DNA of 64,000 nt from Punica granatum (taxonomy: Eukaryota; Streptophyta; Magnoliopsida; Myrtales; Lythraceae). How positions within the stretch are numbered: position 1 is the first letter of the stretch; each line of letters starts with the position of its first letter. This document shows, in pieces, positions 48,006-58,500 of this stretch. Location: the NCBI RefSeq assembly GCF_007655135.1, contig NC_045127.1, positions 8,131,001 to 8,195,000 of the forward strand, written 5' to 3'. The translations under genes and the position numbers were made by a program. The notes under the pieces are model-generated. The model was not told the DNA's origin. It did no database searches and saw nothing but the letters and a program-made list of their open reading frames with translations.

Positions 48006-49794
48006 TCAAGTAGGCATTCTGTTCAAATTTGTCTTAAGTTGGAATGGTGATTGAACCAGACTTATCCTGCCCTTGTGTTCTCTATGATCCAAGGTTCCGA
48101 GTTGTCCTTTCGACTTTTAACAATAGACTCAAGACTCTTTATGGATCTATTTGTGTGAGTAGAGTATGTATGTCTTGTGCGAAGGGTCCTAGACCCTGCA
48201 GATTCACACTCCGAGCTTCTTCACAGCTTTACATCTTTTTGAAAGTGTGTTATTATGAAGGTATAGTTTAGGGGAGATCAAACATTTCCCAAAATCATCT
48301 CAGTGGTTATGGAGGGCATGCAGTAAGGGCATCTGGGAAACCATGTCATGTTAATGACTTGCCGTTGATGTCCAGTTTGCTGGGATCTTAAAGGTTCTCC
48401 AGCTACAAAATATGACGTATTTTGCCCTTGTTCATTTATTCATAGTGTCCTTTCGCAATTTGCATTTAATCTTCTTAATATATTTTGGTACTTCCATATT
48501 TTAACGTTCGATCTTCTTGATCAGCTCAACACCACACATGGGGGCCTCAGACGCGTCTTTATTAGTGAAGGCATCACGGTGGAAGTGAATGGAGCCCGTG
48601 AAGTTTGCCTTTTCTATGAACCCGATCTGCAGACTTCTGATAACAGGACTGCCACTAACGAGGCAAAAAGTGGGCCCTTGCCCAATTTTCAGACTCGCTG
48701 CATGCCCTTACTTCCTATACATATCATAGGACCTGCTTCGGTCATTGCCTATAGGACTCGCAATCCCGGGGCCCGCATTGAGACTCAATCACCGACTGAA
48801 GGAACAATCGAGTTGCTTCCAGAGAAATGTTACAGCCACAATTTACATAGAAAGTTCTCTTGCCCAATCAATTCTTTGAGCACGAGGATTGCCACAATGG
48901 AACGAGTCCTGATGAGCCTGATGGGTGATGGGGCATGCCAGAAGGGGCTCTTGGATTTTGTGAAAGCAAACATAAAAGCCTCGACATATCTCCATTTTCG
49001 GATACAGCTAGAAAGGAATCTAACCGCTACCAACAGGACCAGAGGAGTTAGGCTCGACGAGTGGAGGACGAGGCCCGGGGTGGAAAGGGTCTGGTTTGAG
49101 GTGTTAGTGAAGCTCGAGGGAGAGCGAATAAAGCCAGTCGTCGTGAAGAAGGTTAGGCCTTAGTGGACACAGTTGATTGGAATAGTCTAATGTCGAATGT
49201 TTCCTTCACCAAGTTCCCTCCTGTTCTTGTCCCTCCCGAGGCTCTCACTTCGGACGTCAAGTGGTAATGCAAGGAGGAGATTTGCGTCTCTCTGTGTAAC
49301 ATAATAATGCTTTGTCTTATTTTTTGAGGTTATTTTTTGCTTTTTCTTGTTGTCTTGCGGCTGAGAGATGTCGTTTGATGGATAGAATCACGAGCTATGA
49401 GCTGTAAAACGGCAGACTACACTCCTCATAGTTCGGTCTGTAAATAGTACTTCTTGAAGAAAATTGCAGATAAAGGAAGGTTCGGTTTTCGTTCACCAAT
49501 GAGCTTGAAGCCTTCGAAATTGGAGTTTATAGGCCTTACTCTCTCGACTGCATTGAAATCTCCCGGGCTGCATCAAAGTGCCTCGTGACGCACCCCCTAG
49601 ACCGGTGTGGATGAGAGGCTGCAGCGCGAGTTTAGAGGATCAGTTGGTTGATTTCAGTTATGTTTGATGCCATTGCATAATACAACCTATAGGTACAACT
49701 TAGAAGGCCTCTCGTGAGGGGGTGGGCTGTGATTAAATTTCTTGCAGCGTCAGGCCTCGCCGGAGCGAACTCGGGCGAGCTCAACTTGGGCTAC

Positions 49795-50832
49795 CCGACC
49801 CGGGTTTAATAGCAAAGTAGTGATTGGGAAAACGACACCACCAACCCCCCCCCCCCCCCCGGGCCTGGAATATAGGCCTCTCATTTGAAAGGGCCGTGAA
49901 AAGGATCTATTATTGGGCTCGTGGCATGCCCAATTCAAGCCTAATCGAATCTACCGTGGCCGTTTATGAAGCAATCGTTTATAAAATTACGGACTTGTTC
50001 ATTCGAGATGCGTTTTCCAGAGAATCCTGGTCGAATCAGTCGACTTCAATGAGCTATCAAATTGGCTTAATCATTCTCCCACAGAATATATCAGTAGATA
50101 ATGGACTGTCGGCCGGATTCTAATAAGAGACCCGCACGGAAACAAATAAGCACAGGTACCTTCCAGTCGCCCGCCGGACACAAAAGTTGACAGTTCCGAA
50201 AGCAGGCGGAAAATTCGTCCAATTGAATAGCTATCGCGCCATGTCTTTACTAGGTCCCCACACGTTATTATGCTTCTTTGTTCATATCTATATCTATATA
50301 TTATTGTAACATGGTGGACATGGGAGTCTTCGTATCGGTCACTCACGGGGACCCTCGCATCAAAATTAGAATACCCTTGGATTCCATGTGTCGTTTGTCT
50401 TTCGATAAAGATGATATGACTTATGCAAACGTTTTCATGATATATCGATCATGCTGCTGTATCTTGAATCTAGATGTAAACTGGATCGATATGTTTGGCT
50501 AAATCGTATCGCTCTAGTCGGAAAGAATCGAATGCCCTTCTTTGTCCTCTGCCGGGAATCTCGAACCAGTCAACCCGAGTCGCATTTCAATAATTTACGC
50601 TATTATGAGGTTTGCCTGCGGAATTGCTAACCTCTGTTTCCTAGCAGGAACTCCCATCACTGACGCATTCCTTACCAGAACAAAGTGTTAAAACATGTTA
50701 TGTCTTGGTTGAGGGGAAAAAGCCATTAAAAAAAAAAACTGGTAGTTGGACTTCGTTTTCCTTTCTCTGTTTTTTCTTTTTCAAAGCTGCCTTTTTATAT
50801 AAATTGTAATATATATGTATATATATTGAAGA
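49795..50832. mobile_element. Unit-2-specific insertion of unknown origin
   Basis: Unit-1-like sequence breaks at 'aacttgggct' (about 49793) and resumes at 'ggttgattggattgatgatg' (about 50840). The insert includes a run of 16 C (49845-49860) and short frames without family matches. 'actggtagttgg' occurs at about 50739 and again at about 50832, next to the right edge. No terminal repeats or coding motifs identify its class, so 'mobile element' is only a working label. Confidence 0.4.
49845..49860. repeat. C16 homopolymer
   Basis: Sixteen consecutive C followed by GGG. Unusual in this AT-rich setting and a likely spot for sequencing length error. Confidence 0.85.
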
Positions 50833-51337
50833 ACTGGTAGTTGGTTGATTGGATTGATGATGAAACAGAAGGCACTAGCAAGCAATTGCTTGGAATCTAC
50901 TTAGGTGAATGATATAGACTTCCTTTCGTTTTCATGATGAGATCCAAGCCGGGAACAAGGGAAGTAAACAAAGGGCTCTTTGTCCGCCTCGAAAGGTCAA
51001 TACATGGCCGAACTGGTAGATCGATACGGTAATGTGGTAGAGTTAGTGAGCACAGAGCAGGAGAGTTCGGTAGAGAAGTTCCAAGGACTGGAGTTCCATG
51101 CTATCGATGTTCCCTTCCACAATTTATTTGGTCCAAGAAAATCGTGGTTACATTGCATTACAGCAGACTGTACATTACAAAGCTGGAATACCGGGGTTCA
51201 CATCGAAAAGAAAAGGACGACCTCTGCACTTCTATCTAACTTGCTTCGACCAAATTGATCGGCCATAAACAGTTTCAGCTTGCATTGATCGAGTTATTTA
51301 GGCAATATTATTCAAAGAATAATATTCGTTATTTACT

Positions 51338-54300
51338 TCACTCATCAAGCCAGTCTAGAGTGAAGCACTTCTCCACGACTTGAAGATTGAGGCATGGCCT
51401 TGCCCTCACTACGTCTCTCCACACAGGGGAAACCTCCTCGTCACAGATGACTGACCTCAGGGACTGCAGCCCTGAGGCCGACTTGGGGAGGTATCTCACC
51501 TGAGAACATTCCCTCATGTCGATCTTCTCCAAGCTCATCAGATTCCCTATCCGATCAGGAAGTTTTGCCAAATTCACACATTGAGAGATATCGAGATATT
51601 TCAAGCACCGCAGCTCACAAATGCCAGGAGGGAGCGCCCTGAGATTCGGGCAAGCATAGATACGTAAGATCTCCAAGTTTGTTAGTTGTTCCAAACCGGG
51701 CCGGAGCTTCTTTAAGCCGTGGCAATTTGTAATGCTCAGGCTCTTGAGGGATTGCATACTGCAGATGCTCGAGGGGAGCTCTGTCAGGTCGTCACAGTGA
51801 TCGATCGTGAGGTCAGAGAGACATGGAAAGATCTGAGGGAGGTCTACCACAGAGTGGTCGAGGCTGTTGTTGATCTTGCAGAGGATGAGAGAGATCTTCC
51901 GCATTTTAGTGAAAGGGATAGTGGTGTTCGATAAATGCGGCACATTGACTTTCTCGAGCCACAGGCTCCTTAGGTTGACCAAGCTGTTGAAAACTGAGAA
52001 GTTCCGGAGGACTGCATTAGATGTGCCCTGGTTTATCACAATTAGTGCACGGAGCTTCGGCATGTCCTCAATGAATGGAGGAAGGAAGTACTCGTTGGAT
52101 GCAAAGTTGAGGATGAGCACTTCGGCCTTCGGTAATTCCATCCTCGGCCAGTCCATCTCGCTCATTTCACCTACGTTTCAAGATCACAAGGGAGTGAGCA
52201 CCAAAGGCAGAATGATTCCAAGTTTACGGCAAAGCGCCTGCATAGTTGTGGAAAACGGTTCATGGACGTACTTCTTTCGAATTTTCTCTTCAATCTAATG
52301 CTCGTTACTTTATCATTAAGTTTTTCAAGGAAATAAATGAAACATCAGAACAGTTTCTGCACAGCCAAATATCTCAAAGGAACATATAGCAGGAGCTGGT
52401 ACCTGTGTGAATCGAAACAATCCGGGCATTGAAGGGTCGGTCCGAGTATCTCTCCCACTCTCTCGGAAGCTCGGCTTCTCTTTTTGGCATAACTAACCGC
52501 TCCCGCTCATAGATTTCTCCTTGGTTGCTGAGGTGTAAGGCAAGGTCCCTCAGCACATCATGCTGGATAACAAACACCTCGTAGTAACTGCTATATATTT
52601 CTCCCACCCTGCGATACACATAAGTATGAAATATCGGCGGCCCATTATTTTTGTGATAATCAAGTATATGACAAGAAAAAAAATTGCCTCCAAAGGTCTT
52701 CCCATTCCTTTGCATGAACACATGATTTAAAATTCAATCAAATTGTTCAACTCACCGAGAGTTTTTAATTAAGGAGACGAGATTCTTGTTGGAGAGTTCA
52801 ACGAGGATGAGAAAAGCATCTTGCTCATTGATATCATGGACCTCAACCCACATGTTGATGAGGATATCAAGAGGAATCCTCCGGTCCTCCGGGAAGGAAC
52901 CCAAGTCCAAGAAGCACTCCTTCACTTTCTTCTCCAAATGGTCGAAGCTAATCTTCATTCTCTCCAGTAGATTGATTTCATGGGAGTCACAAAATGGCTG
53001 GCCTCGTTGCAACCGGTTTCTCGCACTTTCCCAATACATCTCGGGTTGGTCCCGCAGTGAAGCTCCAATCACCTTCAGAGCTAGAGGAAGCCCTTTACAC
53101 TCATTTACAACCTATTAAATACATCATTCGATTTAATTAGTGGGGAGAAAACAATCTACAATCTACTTGTTTCGGAAAATTGGTGGCAGTTTTCTTTCTT
53201 GGAAAATGAAAACTGAGAAAGGCGAAAGATTGCGCTTGGAGACCTTTCATGAACACAGAACAGGAAAATTTCAGTTTCCCATGAAAAAAGCAGAAAGCTT
53301 ATGGAGTACCTGCTTTACTAAGTTTTCATTAGCCTCAGGAGGGATCGAGGTTTGTTCAAATGCAGAAAGACAGAACAGAGTAATAGCTTCATCGTCCCTC
53401 AGACACTCCACTTCATAGTGGACTTGGAAAATCGTAGGGAACCGGAAACGTGAGACCACAAGGATCTTGCACCCAGGTCCTTTGATATTCACCAGCGGTT
53501 CAAGATCTTTTAATTTCCATACATCGTCCAGCACGATGAGGGATTGCACAGGGTCAAGAGTTCTCCCCCCATATTGCGGGATCCACGGTGGCATCCGGTC
53601 ATACGAAGTCATTGAATCATTTCCCATGAGAAATCCGTACATCTTTGCTTTCAAGTTGTCGATATTTGGGGACTGAGACACAGTCAGGAACAGCATCTTG
53701 TCGTCGAAATAACCTGTAAGAAATGAAACCATGTGTAAGAACTCAGTCAAAGGCTACTATATGTACATTTTTTCGCGATATATCCATAGTGTCAGCATTG
53801 AAGTTCGGTAAATGAAGGTTATGCTTGATTCGATAAAATGAAATCGTGCCGGACGAAAACCGCACATATTCCATTTGATCATACCAAACATGACAAAGCA
53901 GAAGCCAAACTCGCTTCTCCTAAGAGCTACCCCAAATAAGGAAAGAAAAGTATATTGATATCACCTGAATCTCCAATATCTGTATATATTGGTAATTCTT
54001 CTGGAAAGAATAGTTGAGCAAAAGCTCACCTTTAACTTGGTCGTCCTTGAAAATCTCCTTCGCCAAAGTGGTCTTTCCCGACCCACCGATTCCGACGATT
54101 CCGACGATCCCCAAATCATTTCTTCCCAGCATCTCCCTCACCTTCCTCTTCCCAACTTCCAACCCAACACCGACGTTCGGACCACCTCTGCCACCTAGGC
54201 CACCCTCCAACATGGACTGCCCCAACTGCTCTTGGAACTGAACCGCATCCTGGACCCAACCACCACTGCCGATCCTCATCTCCGTGACCTGCTGCTCCAG

Positions 54301-54823
54301 GCTCCTCATCGAGCCGTCCACTCTATCGAACCTCTCCATGGACCTGAAGTTTATTTGATGGATATCCGCCCACATGTTCAGTTGCATCTCCCCCTGAATG
54401 AACCTATTGATCGACTTCTCGATCTTCTCCAACTTCTTAGCGTACTGGAGGCTCTTGTAGGCGTTCCACCTGCTCGAGTTCTTAATCTAAGGCCGGAAAA
54501 GGAAAAAAGTTCAGAGAGATCGAAGGGAACATCGAAATTGAGATTGAACTCGGAGCTGGAGAGGAGGGGGATCATCTGACCTTTTGACAGAGCTCAATGC
54601 CCCTTTTCATTTCCTCGGAGACTTGGTCGAGCCGGAACTGTCGAGCTTCCGGGAGCTCAACGCCGGAGTATTTGATCTCTTGGGTAATGTTGTAGAGCTG
54701 CTCCACTATGGCTAGGAGACGGCCCGCGCTGGATTTGCAGACAATCGACTTCCTCACGATCTGTGTGAGCATCTTTATGAGCTCCGTGGCGATCTCGCCG
54801 ACGAAGAAGTCCGTCACAGCCAT
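51338..54823 (-). CDS. ADR1-like RPW8-NBS-LRR helper NLR, copy 2
   Basis: Six exons (complement of 54581-54823, 54030-54486, 53310-53713, 52756-53111, 52403-52608, 51338-52170) join in frame to 832 residues, one codon shorter than copy 1 (one Met missing before GRNDLGIVG). It has the RPW8 coiled coil, P-loop GIGGSGKTT, LIVLDDVW, GLPLAL, the ADR1-typical QHD motif (502-504) and an LRR ending FTLDWLDE. All motifs look functional. It is near-identical to copy 1 across exon 3 and the flanking intron but differs by scattered replacements elsewhere, for example in RPW8 and the LRR. It is convergent with the broken TIN1-like copy. Confidence 0.93.
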
Positions 54824-54921
54824 GGCCGCCGCCGGTCGTGGTGGTTGGGGTGGTAGTGGCGGGCGGGAGAATCGAGAGAAGCTGAAGGGGAGTAAGCGGA
54901 TGAGTGGAAGATGAGGAAGAT

Positions 54922-54932
54922 TCGTTTATATA
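54922..54932 (-). promoter_or_regulatory. Putative TATA box, ADR1-like copy 2
   Basis: Minus-strand CTATATAAACG as in copy 1, but 98 nt before the ATG instead of 47, because the leader here has extra purine-rich sequence (about 54836-54900). Confidence 0.55.
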
Positions 54933-55340
54933 GATGGTGGGTCCCACGACACTCTCAGTAGGGCCAATAGCAATCCGCGTTGATATTCTATGATTACTGT
55001 AAATTAAATAAAAATAGCAAATTAAATAAAAATAAAATTCTTTGATTACTGTGAGGATTAATAATTAAAAAAAGCATAAATTTTTCACATCCTAACAATT
55101 TTAACACGAATTTTTCTTATTAACCTAAAAATATACAAAACTTTCAATTTAAAAATAAATTTTAATACGACCTCAAATTTTTCATTAATTTAAACGGAAT
55201 AGAGGTCACAGAGAGTCCCGACGACCCCAATCAGAGGGAAAGGCAACGAAAACCCCAATTAGAGGTGATGGACAGAATCGAGGCCCCTAACCCTTGAAAT
55301 CGAGAGAATCTCCAATTTGAGAGCTCCTGATTCCAAGGAT

Positions 55341-56740
55341 TAGGGGTTTGTTCAGACAGACAGATTGAGGTAGATCAAGACAGACAGGCCGGACGCGTTC
55401 AGTCGGAGCTGGATGCGTCAACGGTAACAAGGGCTTCCGACTGCTAGCATTGGCTTCGAGAGAGTTTGAGAGAGAGGGAGGGTTAGAAAGAGTTTTTTTA
55501 TCCCGAAGTAACTAATTGTTATTCAGACCGGAAGATCTCTAATCAAATATTCTCTTGAATTCTTATGTTGTATTTGGTTTTAGGATTGAACAGAGTTGAA
55601 TTTTGATTTTAATTGGTTCGTAATGATTGTGTTATTGAATTATGAGAAAAAATATAAAAAAGTAATGAATAGTTGAGAGAATTTAGTATTTAAAATTGAA
55701 TTGAATGGTTAAAATAATTGAAAAAAAAAATTGTATTATTGAATTGAAGATAAGTAAAATTAAGTTGAGGAGGAGGAAAAATTGATAGTAAAACTAAACA
55801 ATGCATTAAAATTGCGGTCGCTTCATCCCTGCAGTGGGTAAAGAGAAGTCGAAATAGGAGAGCACTCGAGCCGAAAAAATAATGTAAATATGATTTTACA
55901 TCAAAGGAAGTTGCTGCGAAAAAGAGAATTCAAGCTTTTTTAGTGGTGGAGGAGATTACTTTTACCGACCCCCCCACTTTCGCTCCCCCATCACTCGGGA
56001 TGCACCTTGCAAATTAACTATGTACCAAACCATTATCGATTCCTTACGCTACCACAACTGATGCATGAAATACTTTCTCAACAAACGACATTATTTTCTC
56101 GCAACTCTAATGTTCTAATTAACTATCGAAGTATCGTCTGCTATAATTAGTTAATGCTACTGTTTAACAGTTGTTACGAGCTCGTTCTATATGAAAAATG
56201 ATGCCCTAATGCAATACGCGTCTTAAAATCTTCTGCTGATAGCTAGCTCTCCCATAGTTCTTATCCTATCCCTTGCGTCTTTTGTACTCCGCTGTTGCCA
56301 ACCTCGGGTGACACCAATGTGCTTGCATATGGACCTGCATTGCACTTTGAATGGCAGACCTTGTGATAGATTCCTCCCTTACCGCATTAAGTTCTCTTGT
56401 GCTTTGCCGACTGCACCACTTCATGACTCGTAGAGGAGAGGAAACAGTTAACGGACATTAAAAGGGCAATCATATATAGTTTGATAGACGATTAACGTTT
56501 TAAAACAGTCGGCAACAATAATCCTTCATCGACATCCCCCGAAAGTAACATTGCGTAATGGAATACGGTTAACATTTTAGATCAGAAAGCAACGATCCTT
56601 CCTCTGCATCCCCTTCAACCTTCCTTATTCCCAACTTCAAATCCGTAACTGATGTTCGGTCCGGAGGGGGGGGGGGCTGCCACCTAGGCTGCCTTCTCTG
56701 GCATGGACTGCTCCTGGAAGTTAACGGCCCGCTGGACCGG
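55341..56740. other. Spacer between unit 2 and the third RPW8 gene
   Basis: Contains one Tourist-like MITE (55566-55805). 56630-56740 is homologous to the linker before the P-loop of the ADR1-like genes but is degenerate, with a G10 run (56665-56675). No other gene is seen. Confidence 0.6.
55566..55805 (-). mobile_element. Tourist-like MITE
   Basis: 240 bp flanked by TTA (55563-55565 and 55806-55808). Its interior (ttgattttaattggttcgtaatgattgtgtt) matches the reverse complement of the element at 57777-58088, so the two are copies of one family in opposite orientation. Confidence 0.75.
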
Positions 56741-57361
56741 CTAGCTACCGCCAGTGTCGATCCTCATCCCTGTGACCTGCTGCTCCAGCCTCATCATCGA
56801 GCCGTCCATCCGGTCAAACCTCTCCATCGAGCTGAAGCTCAGCTTGTGGATATCCGCCCACATGTGCAGCTGCATCGGGCCTTGAATGAACCTCGTGATC
56901 GACTTCTCTATCTTCTCCAACTTCCTAGCGTACTGAAGGTTCTTGTACGCGTTCCACCTGCTCAAGCTCTTGATCTAAAACCCGAAACAGAAGTTAATCC
57001 AGAGAAGTCGATGACAGCTCTCTAGAACCATCTTTCCGGAAAATCGAAATGAAATCGCTAGCTGCAGTTGGAGATGAACCACCTTTTGACAGAGCTCCAT
57101 GCCCTTTTTCAGGTCCTCAGAGACACGGCCCAGCTGGAGCTGCCGAGGTGCCGGGAGCTCGACGCCGGAGTACTTGATCTGTTGGAAGAGACGGTAGAGC
57201 TCCTCTATGGTGACTTTGAGCTGCTTCGCGCTCGATCTGTGGACGAGCGACTTTCTAACGATCTCTGCTAGGACCTTTATAAGCTCCGTGGCAATCTCAC
57301 TGGTGAAGTCCGTCACCGTTATGGGTGCCACAATCTCACAGGTGAAGTCCTTCACCATCAT
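56741..57361 (-). CDS. Stand-alone RPW8-domain protein (truncated ADR1-like paralogue)
   Basis: Two exons (complement of 57083-57361 and 56741-56974) join with GT-AG borders to 170 residues. The product corresponds to the RPW8 coiled-coil exon plus the start of exon 2 of the neighbouring ADR1-like genes (KYSGVELPAPRQL, CQK, WNAYKNLQYARKLEKIEKS, FIQGPMQLHMWADIH). A TAG lies where the others continue toward the P-loop. Beyond it only decayed linker sequence remains and no NB-ARC or LRR is found. The N-terminus carries a 39-nt tandem repeat, giving a doubled DFTxEI motif. It could be a pseudogene or a functional RPW8-only protein; natural RPW8 proteins have a similar size. Confidence 0.65.
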
Positions 57362-57370
57362 GGTCGCTGC
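57293..57370 (-). repeat. 39-nt tandem repeat at the start of the RPW8-only gene
   Basis: Two consecutive copies of 'aatctcac.ggtgaagtcc.tcacc.t.atgg' (plus-strand view) begin at 57293 and 57332. They duplicate the first 13 or so codons of the gene in frame. Confidence 0.8.
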
Positions 57371-57421
57371 TGGTGCGTTGGTGGCCGGCCTGAGTGATGT
57401 GGCCGAGAGTGAAGAGGCTTG

Positions 57422-58290
57422 AGATGTGGACTTGAGTATAATGGCGGGGCAGTGTCAGTTTTTTCTTCGCTTGCTTTTAGTGGATGAGCGGAAGTATCGA
57501 GGATGGACAGAGTTTGGGGGTGGCTGCTCAAATTTTGACGTTACGTGGATAATCATAAATTTTTTTTTATCATTTTTAATGAAATTACTTATATTTATTC
57601 CCTAACTTGACAAAATTATTTTTGCTTTTGTTCCCATAAGGACTCGCCCCCGACCAAAATCCTGAGCCCGTGCACAAAACCAATTGGGTCGTTTTAGGAA
57701 TCATACTAATGTTCTGTCTGGAATCATTGTCATGCAAAATTTCTTTTAAAAAAAACAATTTTTAAGAAATTCCTTAAGGTGTGTTTGTTTTATAAACAAT
57801 GTTCAACTCAACTCAATTCAACTCCACTTATTTTTAATTCAACATCACAATCATTACTTTTTTTATTTTTTAAATATTTTTAACCATTCAATTCAATTTT
57901 TAATATTAAATTCCCTCAACTATTCATTATTTTTTCACAATTTAACAACACAATCATTACTTAATCATTATTTTCTCCCAATTATTTATTACTATTTCAC
58001 ACTTTTTCTCATAATTCAACAATACAATCATTACAAACCAATTAAAATCAAAATTCAACTCAACTCAACTCTCAATTCAAACGCACTCTTAATGGTTCTC
58101 GGCTAAGCTTGAATTAAATAAATCGGGACCTTTAAATTTCCTAATGACACAGTACATATAAAAAAATAACAAAAAGGGTTGACCTTTAATTACTCTTACT
58201 GCAATTTTATTTAGTCGAAATTTCAAAAGATCAAATAGAAGGGACTAAATAGTTACACGTTATACGGACAATGAGAGTTAACTACATATA
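57422..58290. other. Spacer with MITE
   Basis: Upstream region of the RPW8-only gene; the only identifiable feature is the MITE at 57777-58088. Confidence 0.6.
57777..58088 (+). mobile_element. Tourist-like MITE
   Basis: 312 bp with terminal inverted repeats AGGTGTGTTTG / CAAACGCACTC, flanked by TTA (57774-57776 and 58089-58091). Rich in 'aactcaactcaa'. Same family as 55566-55805, inverted. Confidence 0.8.
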
Positions 58291-58324
58291 TACATGCAGA
58301 AAGTTCTAAGGGAGGCAGGTTTCT

Positions 58325-58400
58325 TTACGGAGGTCATCAGAAAAACGGCCGGGTTGGAGCTGCTGGCCGGCCGGTGGAAAACTCATTGCCGGAGCTCCTC
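58325..58400 (-). pseudogene. Possible fourth RPW8 exon-1 relic
   Basis: The plus-strand stretch 'aggtcatcagaaaaacggcc...ttggagctgc' followed by 'gccggagctcctcg' resembles the exon-1 segment at about 57112-57180 ('aggtcctcagagacacggcc...ctggagctgc', then 'gggagctcgacgccgg'). Homology is short and the surrounding sequence is unrelated. A 22-nt direct repeat (cagtcgactgcagacgactt, twice, about 58455-58500) lies beside it. Confidence 0.35.
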
Positions 58401-58500
58401 GCTTCTTGGATTACAGGAACGAGCTGCTTATGGTGGCTTTCGGCTGCTCCGCCCTCAGTCGACTGCAGACGACTTCCCTCAGTCGACTGCAGACGACTTC

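Larger units (their letters stand above)
43704..48110 (+). mobile_element. Truncated Ty1/Copia retrotransposon fragment
   Basis: The fragment starts with what looks like the last ~180 bp of a 5' LTR, then a PBS-like TGGTATCATAGC (43885-43896), gag, protease, integrase and reverse transcriptase. It stops inside RNase H (YSDADWAGNPDD at about 47955-47990), followed by about 100 bp of unassigned sequence. No 3' LTR is present. Several stops and frameshifts mean no functional polyprotein. It sits in place of part of the TIN1-like copy. Confidence 0.88.
43453..49266 (+). pseudogene. TUNICAMYCIN INDUCED 1-like, copy 2 (disrupted)
   Basis: Exon 1 (43453-43569) is intact, with a signal peptide. Exon 2 begins at 43680 but after about eight codons (DVVKAISS) runs into Copia sequence at about 43704; the remaining exon 2 and half of intron 2 are missing. 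Unit-1-like intron sequence resumes at about 48114. Exon 3 (from 48525) is open until a short deletion at 49161 removes eight bases of the FIAVDT region and creates an immediate stop. A 9-nt insertion (three codons) near 49037 is tolerated. The gene has therefore been broken at least twice. Confidence 0.88.
49267..51337. other. Convergent spacer in unit 2 with a unit-2-specific insertion
   Basis: Homologous to 33420-34461 except for about 1.04 kb (49795-50832) not present in unit 1. No gene is recognised in either part. Confidence 0.65.
38717..55340 (+). repeat. Tandem duplication, unit 2
   Basis: Second copy of the three-gene block, same order and orientation as unit 1. Main differences from unit 1: deletions corresponding to about 25515-25915 and 26120-26455, a Tourist-like MITE at 40013, replacement of about 1.1 kb holding the peptidase promoter and first codons, a Copia fragment at about 43704-48110, and an extra ~1.04 kb at about 49795-50832. 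The right end stops within the Mutator-like element. Confidence 0.9.
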
